This document shows positions 29,010 to 38,179 of a DNA stretch of 64,000 nucleotides, one piece after another. This DNA comes from Providencia heimbachae ATCC 35613 (lineage in GTDB: Bacteria > Pseudomonadota > Gammaproteobacteria > Enterobacterales > Enterobacteriaceae). The stretch lies in the NCBI RefSeq assembly GCF_001655055.1, contig NZ_LXEW01000016.1, positions 93,639 to 157,638 on the forward strand. The letters run 5' to 3'. The notes below the pieces were generated by a model. It was not told the DNA's origin, did no database searches, and saw only the letters and a program-made list of their open reading frames with translations. The first letter of the stretch is position 1. Every line of letters starts with the position of its first letter. The position numbers and the translations under genes are program-made.

Positions 29010-29990
29010 TTAGCCGCCAATGACGGATAAATTTGGGGTAATGCCGCTATCGCCCATATGAAGGAAATGTGTTTCACGTTTCGATAACAATCCACGTTGA
29101 ATGCGTGCCTTAAGGGCTTCATTTTGATTATCATCACCCAGTAAATCACGAAGTGGAATGCCATTTTCACCAAATAAACACAAATGCAGATTGCCTAAAG
29201 ATGAAACGCGCAGGCGGTTACAGCTTTGGCAGAAATCTTTTTCATATGGCATGATAAGCCCGATTTCACCTTGGTAATCAGGATGGCTAAACACTTGAGC
29301 GGGGCCGTCACTGCGAGAACGAGGAAGCATATACCACCCTTCGTTAATCAAGCGATCGCGGACGGTTTCTCCTGAAACATGGTAACGTTGGAATAAATCA
29401 CTGCCGTCACCGGTTTCCATTAATTCAATAAAACGCAGTTGGATTGGTCGATGCTTAATCCAATTTAGGAAAGACTTCAGTGCGATGTCATTGACATTTT
29501 TCATCAACACCGCGTTAACTTTAATTTTTTCAAAACCCGCATCAAAGGCAGCATCAATGCCTTTCATCACTTGGAAAAATTTATCTTGCCCTGTAATGGC
29601 CGCAAACTGGCGTGGATCTAGACTATCAACACTGACATTAATCGCGCCGAGTCCTGCTGCTTTCCATTCTTTAACATCTCTTGCCATACGATAGCCGTTG
29701 GTCGTCACTGCGATTTTTTTGATAACGTCATTTTCATTAATTGCAGCAATGATATCGCTAAAATCTTTACGCATGGTTGGCTCACCGCCAGTGATGCGCA
29801 CTTTTTCAGTGCCCAGCTCTGCGAATGCAGTACTAATACGGCGAATTTCATCGAGCGTTAGGAATTCATGGCGACCACTGGGTTTGTAGCCATCAGGGAG
29901 GCAGTATGTGCAACGAAAGTTGCAAACATCTGTAATAGAGAGACGAAGATAGTAAAATTTCCGGTCAAATTGATCGACAAGTTGCTGCAT
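29010..29990 (-). CDS. moaA: GTP 3',8-cyclase (radical SAM)
   Basis: Radical-SAM enzyme that rearranges GTP to 3',8-cyclo-7,8-dihydro-GTP, the first step of molybdenum cofactor synthesis. It carries two Fe-S cluster motifs. The N-terminal CNFRCTYC (around residues 24-31) binds the SAM cluster. The C-terminal cluster uses Cys residues in [19 protein letters not shown] near 255-273. The conserved C-terminal Gly-Gly (SVIGG) is present. The start at 29990 follows AAAGGTG and matches E. coli. The longer frame to 30128 merely translates the Moco riboswitch. 326 residues. Confidence 0.95.
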   Translation of the reverse strand: MQQLVDQFDRKFYYLRLSITDVCNFRCTYCLPDGYKPSGRHEFLTLDEIRRISTAFAELGTEKVRITGGEPTMRKDFSDIIAAINENDVIKKIAVTTNGYRMARDVKEWKAAGLGAINVSVDSLDPRQFAAITGQDKFFQVMKGIDAAFDAGFEKIKVNAVLMKNVNDIALKSFLNWIKHRPIQLRFIELMETGDGSDLFQRYHVSGETVRDRLINEGWYMLPRSRSDGPAQVFSHPDYQGEIGLIMPYEKDFCQSCNRLRVSSLGNLHLCLFGENGIPLRDLLGDDNQNEALKARIQRGLLSKRETHFLHMGDSGITPNLSVIGG

Positions 29991-29994
29991 AATC

Positions 29995-30110
29995 ACACCT
30001 TTCCAAATACGGGAGATGCAGACATTTCTATCACGCACCCTGGTGGTTCTAGACCACGGCCAGAGCATCATATTCGATTCATCGAACTTAGATACAAAGG
30101 CTAGGAGTTT
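29995..30110 (-). promoter_or_regulatory. Molybdenum cofactor (Moco) riboswitch
   Basis: The moaA leader on the minus strand contains the landmarks of the Moco RNA motif in the right order. These are ACTCCTAGCC at the 5' end, CTCTGGCCGTGG and CCACCAGGG in the centre, then CTCCCGTAT-TTGGAAAGGTGT next to the start codon. The last block includes the ribosome site, so Moco binding can close translation initiation. I recognise the same blocks in the E. coli moaA leader. The fold was not computed. Confidence 0.88.
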
Positions 30111-30213
30111 TAATCGGAACTCAGTCACTGATTTTAAAACATAAAATAAGCAACAAGTTCACTTAATTTCTGTAAGGATTCTAGCGTATAGAAAAAGAAA
30201 AAGCGAATTGCAA

Positions 30214-30240
30214 ATCGATATATAACAACATATACAACGA
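30214..30240 (-). promoter_or_regulatory. ModE binding site upstream of moaA
   Basis: ATCGATATATA and TATACAACGA are arranged with a 6-base gap in a 27-base element. This is the layout of the ModE consensus (ATCGCTATATA, gap, TATATAACG). The element upstream of modA (51014-51040) has the same 27-base spacing. It sits about 100 bases upstream of the riboswitch, a position suited to activation, as known for E. coli moaA. Confidence 0.6.
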
Positions 30241-30384
30241 CTTACAATAATTACTATATAATTACCGAAGCCCTTATTATCACAGGTAATTTTGGAATTA
30301 TTAATCTGGAAACCAATACAATTCCACCTTGAATGGTTAACATATCTTATTATTTAAATAAACATTTATTGATATAGATCTAAA

Positions 30385-30404
30385 ATGGGGCCTCAAGACC
30401 CCAT
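30385..30404 (-). terminator. Terminator of hasR
   Basis: ATGGGG and CCCCAT pair around 8 bases, with TTTTAG following in the minus direction. It lies 29 bases past the hasR stop. Confidence 0.6.
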
Positions 30405-30432
30405 CTAATTGTTTATATTATAAATATTTGAG

Positions 30433-33129
30433 TTAAAACGTATAAGTAACCCCACCACTTACCGTTCGTCCACGCCCTAACGTATTCGAAAGACTCTCGC
30501 CAAAACTGACTACATAGGCTCTATTGGTTAAGTTTTCGACATTTCCGCGAATAATAAGATCGTCAGTAATTGCATAACTCGCATAAAGATCGATTAGGGT
30601 ATATTTCGGCCAATCTGCCAAATACGGTTGGTTACTTTGTGCTGAATGATCTTGAAAGCCCGGCGTAAAGCGAACAACCATACCCCCGTCTAATTTACGA
30701 TCAAATGCACGCCCGCCTAAAGTAAATGCGCCTCGATCTCCCGGTAGGTTAGCCGAGCTGCTAAAAACAGCGCCATTGTGACAATTAATATACTCGCTTT
30801 GTTGTTCATCTGCTTCCATATACCAGTTGCCGGGACCACTGTTAGCACCGCCTTTCAGTACACCACCTAGCCATGCGGGATGCGCACAAAATTTATTTTT
30901 GCCAATCATATGAGTAAATGTTAAATCAGCATAAACAAAGCCTGCATCATAATTGATTTGATATTCAAACCCTCTAAACCGTGTTGTACTCAAGTTATTA
31001 CTATATGCTGCATTACCAATACTCGGGTTAACCATTCCCGGTTTGGTACGGTTTAACGCCAGATTAATATAATTATCAACCCGGGTATCAAAGTAAGCCA
31101 CTTTTGTCATCAATCGGTCTTCTTCAAGCACGAATTGGGGGTAATTGACATTCATTCCAACTTCCCATGCATTTGAGCGCTCAGGTTTTAAATAAGGGTT
31201 AGGGAATTGAGTCGATGAACTATGTGCACTGCCGGTCGTGAGTGTTTCGGTGATAGCAGGTGGTCGCCAAGAACGGCCATAGCTGGTAAATAGCTCCATC
31301 CACTCCAGACCGGGGTGAACAGCCAACCGAATATTAGGTGAGAATGCGCCTTCGGACTTATCTACATCCCATGACTGTACAATATTAACCCCCTGACATG
31401 CTCGAGAACTCAATGCCTTACACGGGTTATCTTTAGTATAAGGATATGTCCGATACCCCATACTTGTTTGACCTTTTAAATGGTAATAGTCGTAACGTAT
31501 CCCACCTTCAAGAGTTAACCAATCATCATGCTCATAGGTCAATGTGGTAAATAATGAGCTAAGAGAGCGCTTACCATCTGGTGTAACACCACTTGCAGAC
31601 TCTTGGGTTGAGCTACTTGAGGCCTTATCTTGGAATGTTTCTAACCCATAATGGGCTTTTAGTACATTATTATAGTTAAATTCAATTTCAGACTGGTTTT
31701 CAAGCTGTAATCCAACGGTTTTAACGCGGGTATCCATTTGATAACCGTTGTTAAACGCCTTACTTGTTGAATAAGTTTGACTATCATCTTGGGTATCGAC
31801 GAAATAAACCTTACTTTTGAATTCGGTACTCCATGGACTATCACTAAATTGCTGATAATCTAAGGCAACGTTTTTAGTGGTTACATCACTAAATCCACTG
31901 CTTTTCCAACCCAATTTATACGGCCAACTTCCCGATAAGTTGGTTAAAGTTCCTGCATTTGGTGTCGCAACTTTAGTTTCTAAATAATTAAACTGTAATC
32001 GCTGGGAATCACTGATATTCCAACCTGCTTTTGCCAAATACGAGGTCATTTGATAATTACTGTCAGTCACTCGGGTATGTTTAAGGTCACGAACTAATTG
32101 GTCATAATGCCCAGTGTCATTATTGATCCGAATATCACCAATATTGCCATGAGTTCCGGGTTTGTAATCTCCTAAACGACGCTCGCTAGCGGCAAAGAGC
32201 AAGTCCCCTTTATCGTTACCTAACGCAATAATACTACTGCCCACAAAATGGGTATTGTTCGTTCCTGTGCTAGCATGGAGTTTTCCACCAAACGTTTTGT
32301 CTTTCGATAAAAAATCGGCAGCATTCACCGTCGTGAAGGTAGCAACACCACCAAGGGTACCGCCGCTTCCCATACCGCTACTATTGCCTTTTTGAATTTC
32401 AACTCCGGATAGCAGTTCAGAGTCGATATACATTGTGCCATTACGCTGACCATGACCACTTTTTTGGAAGTTTTGTCGCATACCATCAATATTCATATTG
32501 ACGCGTCCATAATCTTGGATCCCACGAATATTGACTGATAAAGAAGGGTCTTGTTGACTAACGCTGGAGTAAACGCCCGTCGTCAATTCCAGCAAGTCTG
32601 CAATATGCTTTGGCGGCCTATCTTCAATTTGCTTTTGACTAATAACACTCACAGAGGAAGGCGTGTTATAAACCCAATCCCCCTGTTGAGTTGCGGATGC
32701 TATGACGGTAATTTTATCTAAGGTTACTGCGACTTTATTATCGGATTCGTTTTTCACTCCATTGATAGTATTACGATAAATAACCACACGGTTATTTTCG
32801 ATTGTATAACGCACAGGGTTTGATCCAATGAGTTGCCGTAACCCGTCATTAAGCGATAAATCCCCTTTTATTGCGCGACTTTTTAAGCCCGTAATCTCCT
32901 GGCTATCAATTAATATCTCAACCTTAGCCTGCTGTGCATATTGCAATAGTGCCCGTTCAAGGGATTGAGCAGGAATCGAAAAGGCAATTGTTGATTGTAA
33001 TTGATCCGTTGGTTGTAGCGCTTGAATTTGGGCATAAGCCACAAACGGCGCTACAGGTAATGCCATCAACGCAAAGTGAATACAAAGTGCAGTTTTGTTT
33101 TTATGGTGCTTTTTCAAAGTAGTTTTCAT
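30433..33129 (-). CDS. hasR: HasR-like TonB-dependent haem receptor with STN domain
   Basis: A large outer-membrane receptor (about 898 residues). A signal peptide (basic KKHHKNK, then hydrophobic core ending VAYA) leads to a secretin/TonB short N-terminal (STN) signalling domain. A TonB box region near DKITVIA, the plug (VSVISQKQIEDRPPKHIADLLELT) and a 22-strand barrel ending GGVTYTF follow. Plug and barrel blocks such as IDGMRQNFQKSGHGQRNGTM, SWRPPAITETLTTGSAHSS and NPYLKPERSNAWEVGMN recall Serratia HasR, the hemophore/haem receptor. The STN domain relays substrate binding to the HasS-type anti-sigma encoded upstream. The start is uncertain: an upstream Met at 33165 is possible. No hasA hemophore gene is adjacent. 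Confidence 0.85.
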   Translation of the reverse strand: MKTTLKKHHKNKTALCIHFALMALPVAPFVAYAQIQALQPTDQLQSTIAFSIPAQSLERALLQYAQQAKVEILIDSQEITGLKSRAIKGDLSLNDGLRQLIGSNPVRYTIENNRVVIYRNTINGVKNESDNKVAVTLDKITVIASATQQGDWVYNTPSSVSVISQKQIEDRPPKHIADLLELTTGVYSSVSQQDPSLSVNIRGIQDYGRVNMNIDGMRQNFQKSGHGQRNGTMYIDSELLSGVEIQKGNSSGMGSGGTLGGVATFTTVNAADFLSKDKTFGGKLHASTGTNNTHFVGSSIIALGNDKGDLLFAASERRLGDYKPGTHGNIGDIRINNDTGHYDQLVRDLKHTRVTDSNYQMTSYLAKAGWNISDSQRLQFNYLETKVATPNAGTLTNLSGSWPYKLGWKSSGFSDVTTKNVALDYQQFSDSPWSTEFKSKVYFVDTQDDSQTYSTSKAFNNGYQMDTRVKTVGLQLENQSEIEFNYNNVLKAHYGLETFQDKASSSSTQESASGVTPDGKRSLSSLFTTLTYEHDDWLTLEGGIRYDYYHLKGQTSMGYRTYPYTKDNPCKALSSRACQGVNIVQSWDVDKSEGAFSPNIRLAVHPGLEWMELFTSYGRSWRPPAITETLTTGSAHSSSTQFPNPYLKPERSNAWEVGMNVNYPQFVLEEDRLMTKVAYFDTRVDNYINLALNRTKPGMVNPSIGNAAYSNNLSTTRFRGFEYQINYDAGFVYADLTFTHMIGKNKFCAHPAWLGGVLKGGANSGPGNWYMEADEQQSEYINCHNGAVFSSSANLPGDRGAFTLGGRAFDRKLDGGMVVRFTPGFQDHSAQSNQPYLADWPKYTLIDLYASYAITDDLIIRGNVENLTNRAYVVSFGESLSNTLGRGRTVSGGVTYTF

Positions 33130-33257
33130 CCCTAAAATGATAATGGTAATAAAAATCATAATCACTTAGATTAAGACGCGCGAGATAGAAAAACCCGTAA
33201 ACAATTCTTTATTAAATTGTTATCTAATTATTTCATTTTAACTATAGTGGTTATTTA

Positions 33258-34223
33258 TCAATACATTAATGTCATAAATGGCACTTCATAAATTGATAAA
33301 TGACGCGATGTAGCCAAATGCGTTAATCCACTTTCGATGGAGGCTACTTGAAACACACCACTGATACGCTGGTCGGACTGCTTAGCTAGCAGAATAACCG
33401 GCTTACTACGATAGCGGTTTATTTCACTGACCACGTCGCTCAATGTTCGCTGGTGGAAAATAATTTGCCCTTGTCGCCAAGCGGTGGAATTATTATGTTG
33501 AAGGGATGAAATAGGTAAAATATATTGCTGATATTGAATGGAATTCCCTGCCTTTACCGTCACACTTTGGCCTGTAAGCAATGAAATTTTCACACTGTGC
33601 TGATAAACGCTGACTTCAACTTGGTCGCTTTTATCATCAACGACAAATTCAGTGCCTAAAGCTTGAATAAATCCATTTTGTGCCAAGACGCGAAATGGGC
33701 GGAGTTCTTGTTGTGTTATTGGCGCAACCGTGAAGTAAGCACGGCCTGATAGTAGATTGACCTGCCGATAATTTTCATTAAAAGCTAGCGATAATTGCGC
33801 CCCACTATCAAGCTCAACTTGGCTACCATCGGGTAAGTTAACCCGCAATAATTCCCCCGTACTTGCTTGATAATCAGGAATTTCTTGAGCGTGATAATGC
33901 CAAATACTGACAGATAATACGCAAAAAATAATCATTGATGCCAATGCATACCAAGCCGTGTTATTGGTTGTTTTTTTCACGCTAATCGCTTTTGGTATAG
34001 CAATTGCCTCAACTTTAGTTTCACTCACTTTAACAGGTAGTGATGCCGTTAAAGACCATAACTGCCGGGCTTTATAATAAGCCGCTAAATGGTACTCAGA
34101 TTGATTAATCCAAGCTTGAAAATCTTGTTCCTCTGTAACCGTCAGCTCTCTGTGAGTCGTTTTAATCACCCATAATGCCGCGTTATTTTCTATCTCTGAA
34201 GGGTTATCAATTAAATGCATCAT
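33258..34223 (-). CDS. hasS: FecR-family anti-sigma factor (HasS-like)
   Basis: A 321-residue transmembrane anti-sigma factor. The cytosolic N-terminus (DUF4880-like; AALWVIKTTHRELTVTEEQDFQAWI) binds the ECF sigma factor. A single helix near residues 92-110 (WYALASMIIFCVLSVSIWHY) crosses the membrane. The periplasmic FecR domain (DGSQVELDSGAQLSLAF near 140) receives the signal from the receptor's STN domain. The ATG at 34223 follows GGAGG, which lies inside the end of hasI, so the two genes are coupled. Naming as HasS rests on linkage to a HasR-like receptor. Confidence 0.82.
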   Translation of the reverse strand: MMHLIDNPSEIENNAALWVIKTTHRELTVTEEQDFQAWINQSEYHLAAYYKARQLWSLTASLPVKVSETKVEAIAIPKAISVKKTTNNTAWYALASMIIFCVLSVSIWHYHAQEIPDYQASTGELLRVNLPDGSQVELDSGAQLSLAFNENYRQVNLLSGRAYFTVAPITQQELRPFRVLAQNGFIQALGTEFVVDDKSDQVEVSVYQHSVKISLLTGQSVTVKAGNSIQYQQYILPISSLQHNNSTAWRQGQIIFHQRTLSDVVSEINRYRSKPVILLAKQSDQRISGVFQVASIESGLTHLATSRHLSIYEVPFMTLMY

Positions 34224-34225
34224 TA

Positions 34226-34723
34226 TCAATCCCTCCACTTATGAATAAGCATCGCCAATGCGCTGGCCAAATGTTTTTCGACTGTACTCAATGAAATATC
34301 CAGCATTTCAGCGACTTCACTTTGTGTTAAGCCCTCTTCCCGGTGTAACCGGAAAATCGCCTGAGTACGAGGAGGCAATGTTGAAAGGATTGTTTGTATT
34401 TGATTAAGTTGCTGCTCTCGGATGACTTGCGCTTCAAGGCTTGTTGTATTTGAAGGCAATGCTTGCCATTGTTCATCACTGATCGCCATTGATGAGCGCG
34501 TTTTTTGTTGGCGAAAATGGTCAATCATCAAGTTTTTAGCCGTTCGATATAAATATGCATCAAAGTCTTGTATCGATGAATATTTCATTAATTCAGCCAT
34601 ACGAGCGAAACTTTCCTGCACAATATCCATGCTTAATGTATGGTCTTTTAAATATCCGTTCAGATAACGACATAACGAAGAGGAATGACGTGCAAATAAA
34701 CCTTGCAACTCAGAATCTGACAT
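34226..34723 (-). CDS. hasI: ECF sigma factor (FecI/HasI-like)
   Basis: A 165-residue extracytoplasmic-function sigma factor with region 2 (TLSMDIVQESFARMAEL and DAYLYRTAKNLMIDHFRQQ) and region 4 (LPPRTQAIFRLHREEGLTQSEVAEMLDISL, residues about 115-144, given by position). It is the first gene of hasI-hasS-hasR and would direct RNA polymerase to the receptor gene when HasS is relieved. A Fur box lies 19-37 bases upstream, so the regulatory pair is made only in iron-poor cells. The ribosome site is weak. Confidence 0.83.
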   Translation of the reverse strand: MSDSELQGLFARHSSSLCRYLNGYLKDHTLSMDIVQESFARMAELMKYSSIQDFDAYLYRTAKNLMIDHFRQQKTRSSMAISDEQWQALPSNTTSLEAQVIREQQLNQIQTILSTLPPRTQAIFRLHREEGLTQSEVAEMLDISLSTVEKHLASALAMLIHKWRD

Positions 34724-35046
34724 ATCAAGCCATAATATAATAATGAAAATGAGAATTATTTACATAGTATCGTTAATTATTCAAAATGGGAACTGGATGG
34801 ATAAATTTGATTACCTTATCTAAGCCAGATACGGAATGTTCTCTTTTATTGTTTTTTATCACAGTAACCCAACTAAGAATGATGTTTTATGGTAGATTAA
34901 CGCCCAATTATTGTTGCCAAGATTAAGAAATTATCGCTTGCAGAGCTATTTCCACCCTGAATAACATACCAAGTGACTATTTTTTATGATAATAGTTACT
35001 TGGCTTAAGCTTGCAGCTCTGAGTCATTAACGGATATAGGAATAGT
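34724..35046. other. Divergent hasI / yvcK intergenic region
   Basis: 323 bases with no coding frame. It contains the hasI Fur box (34742-34760). A 12-bp hairpin with one mismatch (CCAAGTGACTAT 34969-34980 with ATAGTTACTTGG 34992-35003) lies 43 bases before yvcK. Short copies of GCTTGCAG flank the hairpin. Confidence 0.55.
34742..34760 (-). promoter_or_regulatory. Fur box upstream of hasI
   Basis: AATGAAAATGAGAATTATT is a 19-base match to the Fur pattern of GATAAT-type hexamers. It contains the frequent GAGAATTATT core. It lies immediately upstream of hasI, as expected for iron repression of a haem-uptake regulator. Confidence 0.65.
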
Positions 35047-35955
35047 ATGCCAAATTGCAGTCTGACGGATCTCAGACATGTTGTCGCTCTTGGTGGCGGA
35101 CATGGACTTGGTCGTGTGATGTCTTCACTTTCATCTTTAGGCTCCCGTTTAACTGGTATCGTTACAACAACCGATAACGGCGGCTCCACAGGTCGAATTC
35201 GTCGCGCCGAAGGCGGGATTGCTTGGGGAGATATGCGCAATTGCCTCAATCAATTAATTACTGAGCCGTCAATCGCCTCTGCCATGTTCGAATACCGCTT
35301 TACTGGTAATGGCGAGCTTTCAGGCCATAATTTAGGTAATCTGATGTTAAAATCATTGGATCACTTAAGTATTCGTCCTCTCGAAGCGATTAATTTGATC
35401 CGTAATATGTTAAAAGTAGATGCTCAATTAATTCCCATGTCTGAATCCCCTGTCGATTTAATGGCTATCGATGATATGGGCAATGAAGTCTATGGTGAAG
35501 TGAATGTGGACGCATTAGCTGAACTGCCAAAAGAATTACGCCTATATCCAACAGTTAAAGCTACCTCAGAAGCTATTCACGCGATTCATCAAGCTGAGTT
35601 AATTATCATCGGTCCTGGTAGTTTTTTTACCAGCCTGATGCCATTACTGTTAATGAATGAGCTCACTACCGCCTTACGTGAATGCAAAGCACCAATGATC
35701 TATATTGGCAATCTTGGCAAAGAGTTAAGTTCTTCCGCCGCTAACCTGACATTGCCCGAGAAATTGGTGATGATGGAAGCACATATCGGCTGTAAAAAGA
35801 TCGATGCGCTAATTGTGGGTCCCCGTACTGATATTAGTGATATCAGTCGCGAGCGAAAAGTGATCCAGCGGGTACTTGAAGCTGACGACGTGCCTTACCG
35901 CCATGATAGAAAGCTGCTACTTAAAGCGATTGAAGAAACTATCCCACTATTGTGA
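35047..35955 (+). CDS. ybhK: YvcK/YbhK family gluconeogenesis factor, CofD-like
   Basis: A 302-residue protein of the YvcK/CofD-like family, the same length as E. coli YbhK. The N-terminal nucleotide-binding segment [18 protein letters not shown] and the [12 protein letters not shown] block are the family signature. VGPRTDI and [15 protein letters not shown] lie in the C-terminal half. B. subtilis YvcK binds UDP-sugars and is needed for growth on gluconeogenic carbon and for cell-shape control. The enzymatic role, if any, is unknown. It is a single-gene unit. Confidence 0.9.
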   Translation: MPNCSLTDLRHVVALGGGHGLGRVMSSLSSLGSRLTGIVTTTDNGGSTGRIRRAEGGIAWGDMRNCLNQLITEPSIASAMFEYRFTGNGELSGHNLGNLMLKSLDHLSIRPLEAINLIRNMLKVDAQLIPMSESPVDLMAIDDMGNEVYGEVNVDALAELPKELRLYPTVKATSEAIHAIHQAELIIIGPGSFFTSLMPLLLMNELTTALRECKAPMIYIGNLGKELSSSAANLTLPEKLVMMEAHIGCKKIDALIVGPRTDISDISRERKVIQRVLEADDVPYRHDRKLLLKAIEETIPLL

Positions 35956-35966
35956 TCCTATCATTT

Positions 35967-35998
35967 CGCTTTCACCTAATCAGGCTAGGTTGAAAGCG
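35967..35998 (+). terminator. Probable terminator of ybhK
   Basis: CGCTTTCACCTA and TAGGTTGAAAGCG pair with one bulged base shortly after the stop. The T-tract is poor. Confidence 0.45.
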
Positions 35999-36268
35999 AC
36001 TTTGAATTAATCAGTCTTATTTAAACGCAATAACCCCTCATAAAAAGAAGGATATATTCTGTTTTTAATGACAATCAAAATCAAACCAGCAATTAAATAT
36101 TGAATTTAACATCTCTATTTATTTTCTATTTTAATATATTTGCATTATATTTAAGTAATATAAATATAATTCATATTAAAAACACCAATAAAGAACCTCT
36201 TAATATGATTAATTATTATCATTATCTATTTTATAGATATAAATAAAATATAATTTATTGGAGGCTAG
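35999..36268 (+). promoter_or_regulatory. AT-rich upstream region of the AEC transporter
   Basis: 270 bases of very A/T-rich DNA (runs such as ATTTTCTATTTTAATATATTTGC). It carries the promoter for the transporter-glutaminase pair but shows no recognisable operator. GGAGGC precedes the start codon at 36269. The composition is compatible with H-NS binding or acquired DNA. Confidence 0.4.
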
Positions 36269-37201
36269 ATGCTACAAGATTATTCACATATTTTAGTGCT
36301 TTTTTTGATAGTTGGAATTGGTTTTTTATTAGGACGAATAAAGTGGTTCAATGATAATAGTAATAATGCGATGACAAAATTACTCCTCAACATCACACTT
36401 CCATTAACCTTAATTCTATCAATAACACATGATTTTTCTAAACAAGAGTTTTTAGAATTACTGCCTAATATCATCTTACCTTTTAGTACCATATTGGTTT
36501 TGATGTTTATCTCTTTTATTACTGCACTACTCATCAAGTTACCCAAAAATGATAGAGGATTATTTATTGGTCTTTGCTCAATGAGCAGTACTATCTTTTT
36601 TGGTATACCCGTTACACTTGCCGTTTACGGCTCACATCAACTTCCTTATGCGTTGATGACCTATATTGCACAAACTATTCTCTATTGGACGCTCGGTATT
36701 TACTTGCTCAATAATGACAACAATGCTGAAAAATTCAACTTGGCGGATACAATCAAAAATATTTTCACTCCGCCTTTAGTTGCTTTTATCATTGGTGTGG
36801 TTTTATTACTAAACCATATTGAAATTCCATCATTTCTTTCTTCTTTTGCCCATTATCTCAGTGGAATGACCGCGCCTATTGCGATGCTCATTATTGGTAC
36901 AATAATTTATATTACTGGATTTAAAACACTAAAAATAACACCTTATATTGTTGTTATTATTATTTTTAGATTTGTAATTACTCCTGCTGTAGTTTTATTA
37001 CTTGGTAATTTATTATCCATGCCTTTAATGATGATAAAAATCACAATATTAGTGTGCTCATTACCTATTCCAAATACAACTGTCATTTTAGCCAGTAAAT
37101 ATAAAGCTGATGTGACACTCGCAACTCAGTCACTGACTTTTTCGATCGCCTTTTACTTATTATATATTCCCATTATTTTATTACTAATACATAAAATTTA
37201 A
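36269..37201 (+). CDS. AEC family (auxin efflux carrier-like) transporter
   Basis: A 310-residue inner-membrane protein with about ten hydrophobic helices in two inverted halves, typical of the AEC family (Pfam Mem_trans). Examples are ILVLFLIVGIGFLLGRIKWF at the N-terminus and the conserved ALMTYIAQTILYWTLGIYLL near residue 135. Bacterial AEC carriers move malate, malonate or similar organic anions. The gene lies 42 bases before a glutaminase on the same strand, which suggests an amino-acid or ammonium-related substrate. The substrate is not determined. Base composition is more A/T-rich than the surrounding core genes. Confidence 0.85.
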   Translation: MLQDYSHILVLFLIVGIGFLLGRIKWFNDNSNNAMTKLLLNITLPLTLILSITHDFSKQEFLELLPNIILPFSTILVLMFISFITALLIKLPKNDRGLFIGLCSMSSTIFFGIPVTLAVYGSHQLPYALMTYIAQTILYWTLGIYLLNNDNNAEKFNLADTIKNIFTPPLVAFIIGVVLLLNHIEIPSFLSSFAHYLSGMTAPIAMLIIGTIIYITGFKTLKITPYIVVIIIFRFVITPAVVLLLGNLLSMPLMMIKITILVCSLPIPNTTVILASKYKADVTLATQSLTFSIAFYLLYIPIILLLIHKI

Positions 37202-37243
37202 CTATACTTAAATCCAACATATATTCACTGAGGTAGCATATTT

Positions 37244-38179
37244 ATGATTGATATAAATAAGATTCAAACTGCCGTCGATAATGCCTATCAAAGTTTTCGA
37301 TACGATACGAGTGGTGCGAATGCTGACTATATTCCTTTCCTAGCAAATATTGACAGCCAACTGAGTGCAATATCAGTTGTCACCACGAAAGGGGATGTGA
37401 TAACGGCAGGAGATACCCAATATCGCTTTGCGATAGAGTCAATTTCGAAAGTGTGTACATTGGCGTTAGCACTAGAAGACTTCGATGCAAAAACAATTCA
37501 AGATAAACTGGGTGCATCAGCAACAGGCTTACCATTTAATTCCGTAATGGCATTAGAGCTACACGGCGATAAACCCCTATCCCCTTTGGTCAATGCCGGA
37601 GCAATGTCTGCAGCAAGTATTATTAAAGCGTCATCGATAGAAGAACGTTGGCAGCGAATTTTGGCGATACAACAAAAATTAGGTTCCAAAGCTATCAGCT
37701 TAAGCGAAGAATTAAATCAATCAGAACAAGCCACCAATTTTCATAATCGAGGCATCGCTTGGTTATTATACGCTGCGGGCTACCTGTATTGTGACACCAT
37801 GGAAGCCTGTGATGTCTATACTCGCCAATGCTCTACGCTTATCACCACTGTCGAACTCGCCACAATGGGCGCGACCATTGCCTCTGGTGGAAAAAACCCG
37901 CTGACTCAAGAACACATACTTAAACCCGATAATTGCACTCGTATATTGGCAGAAATGACGATGGAAGGGATGTACGATAGCTCTGGGGATTGGGCTTATA
38001 ACGTTGGGCTACCCAGCAAAAGCGGTGTCGGTGGTGGGATATTAACCATTGTTCCTGGTGTTATGGCTATCGCGGCATTTTCACCGCCTTTAGACCCGAT
38101 CGGAAACAGTGTTCGTGGACAAAAAATGGTTGCTTCGATTGCCAATGAATTAGGCTATAATTTATATAAATGTATTTAG
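37244..38179 (+). CDS. glsA: Glutaminase
   Basis: A 311-residue serine-dependent beta-lactamase-fold glutaminase that hydrolyses L-glutamine to glutamate and ammonia. The catalytic SxxK tetrad is in RFAIESISKVCTLALAL near residue 65. NAGAMSAASII, MYDSSGDWAYNVGLPSKSGVGGGI (around 245-268, by position) and the conserved Tyr are also present. In acid-exposed enterics such enzymes consume protons through ammonia release (GlsA/YbaS). Its partner upstream is an AEC carrier rather than the GadC/YbaT-type exchanger seen in E. coli. Confidence 0.92.
   Translation: MIDINKIQTAVDNAYQSFRYDTSGANADYIPFLANIDSQLSAISVVTTKGDVITAGDTQYRFAIESISKVCTLALALEDFDAKTIQDKLGASATGLPFNSVMALELHGDKPLSPLVNAGAMSAASIIKASSIEERWQRILAIQQKLGSKAISLSEELNQSEQATNFHNRGIAWLLYAAGYLYCDTMEACDVYTRQCSTLITTVELATMGATIASGGKNPLTQEHILKPDNCTRILAEMTMEGMYDSSGDWAYNVGLPSKSGVGGGILTIVPGVMAIAAFSPPLDPIGNSVRGQKMVASIANELGYNLYKCI

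Larger units (their letters stand above)
30129..30432. other. moaA promoter region and hasR 3' flank
   Basis: 304 A/T-rich bases with no open frame. They hold the probable ModE site (30214-30240) and the hasR terminator (30385-30404). The moaA promoter should lie near 30115-30160 on the minus strand, but no unique -35/-10 pair stands out. Confidence 0.6.

Noticed and set aside
29991..30128. N-terminal extension of MoaA by 46 residues
   Set aside because: The sequence is the Moco riboswitch; the extension matches no MoaA protein and the true start has a ribosome site.
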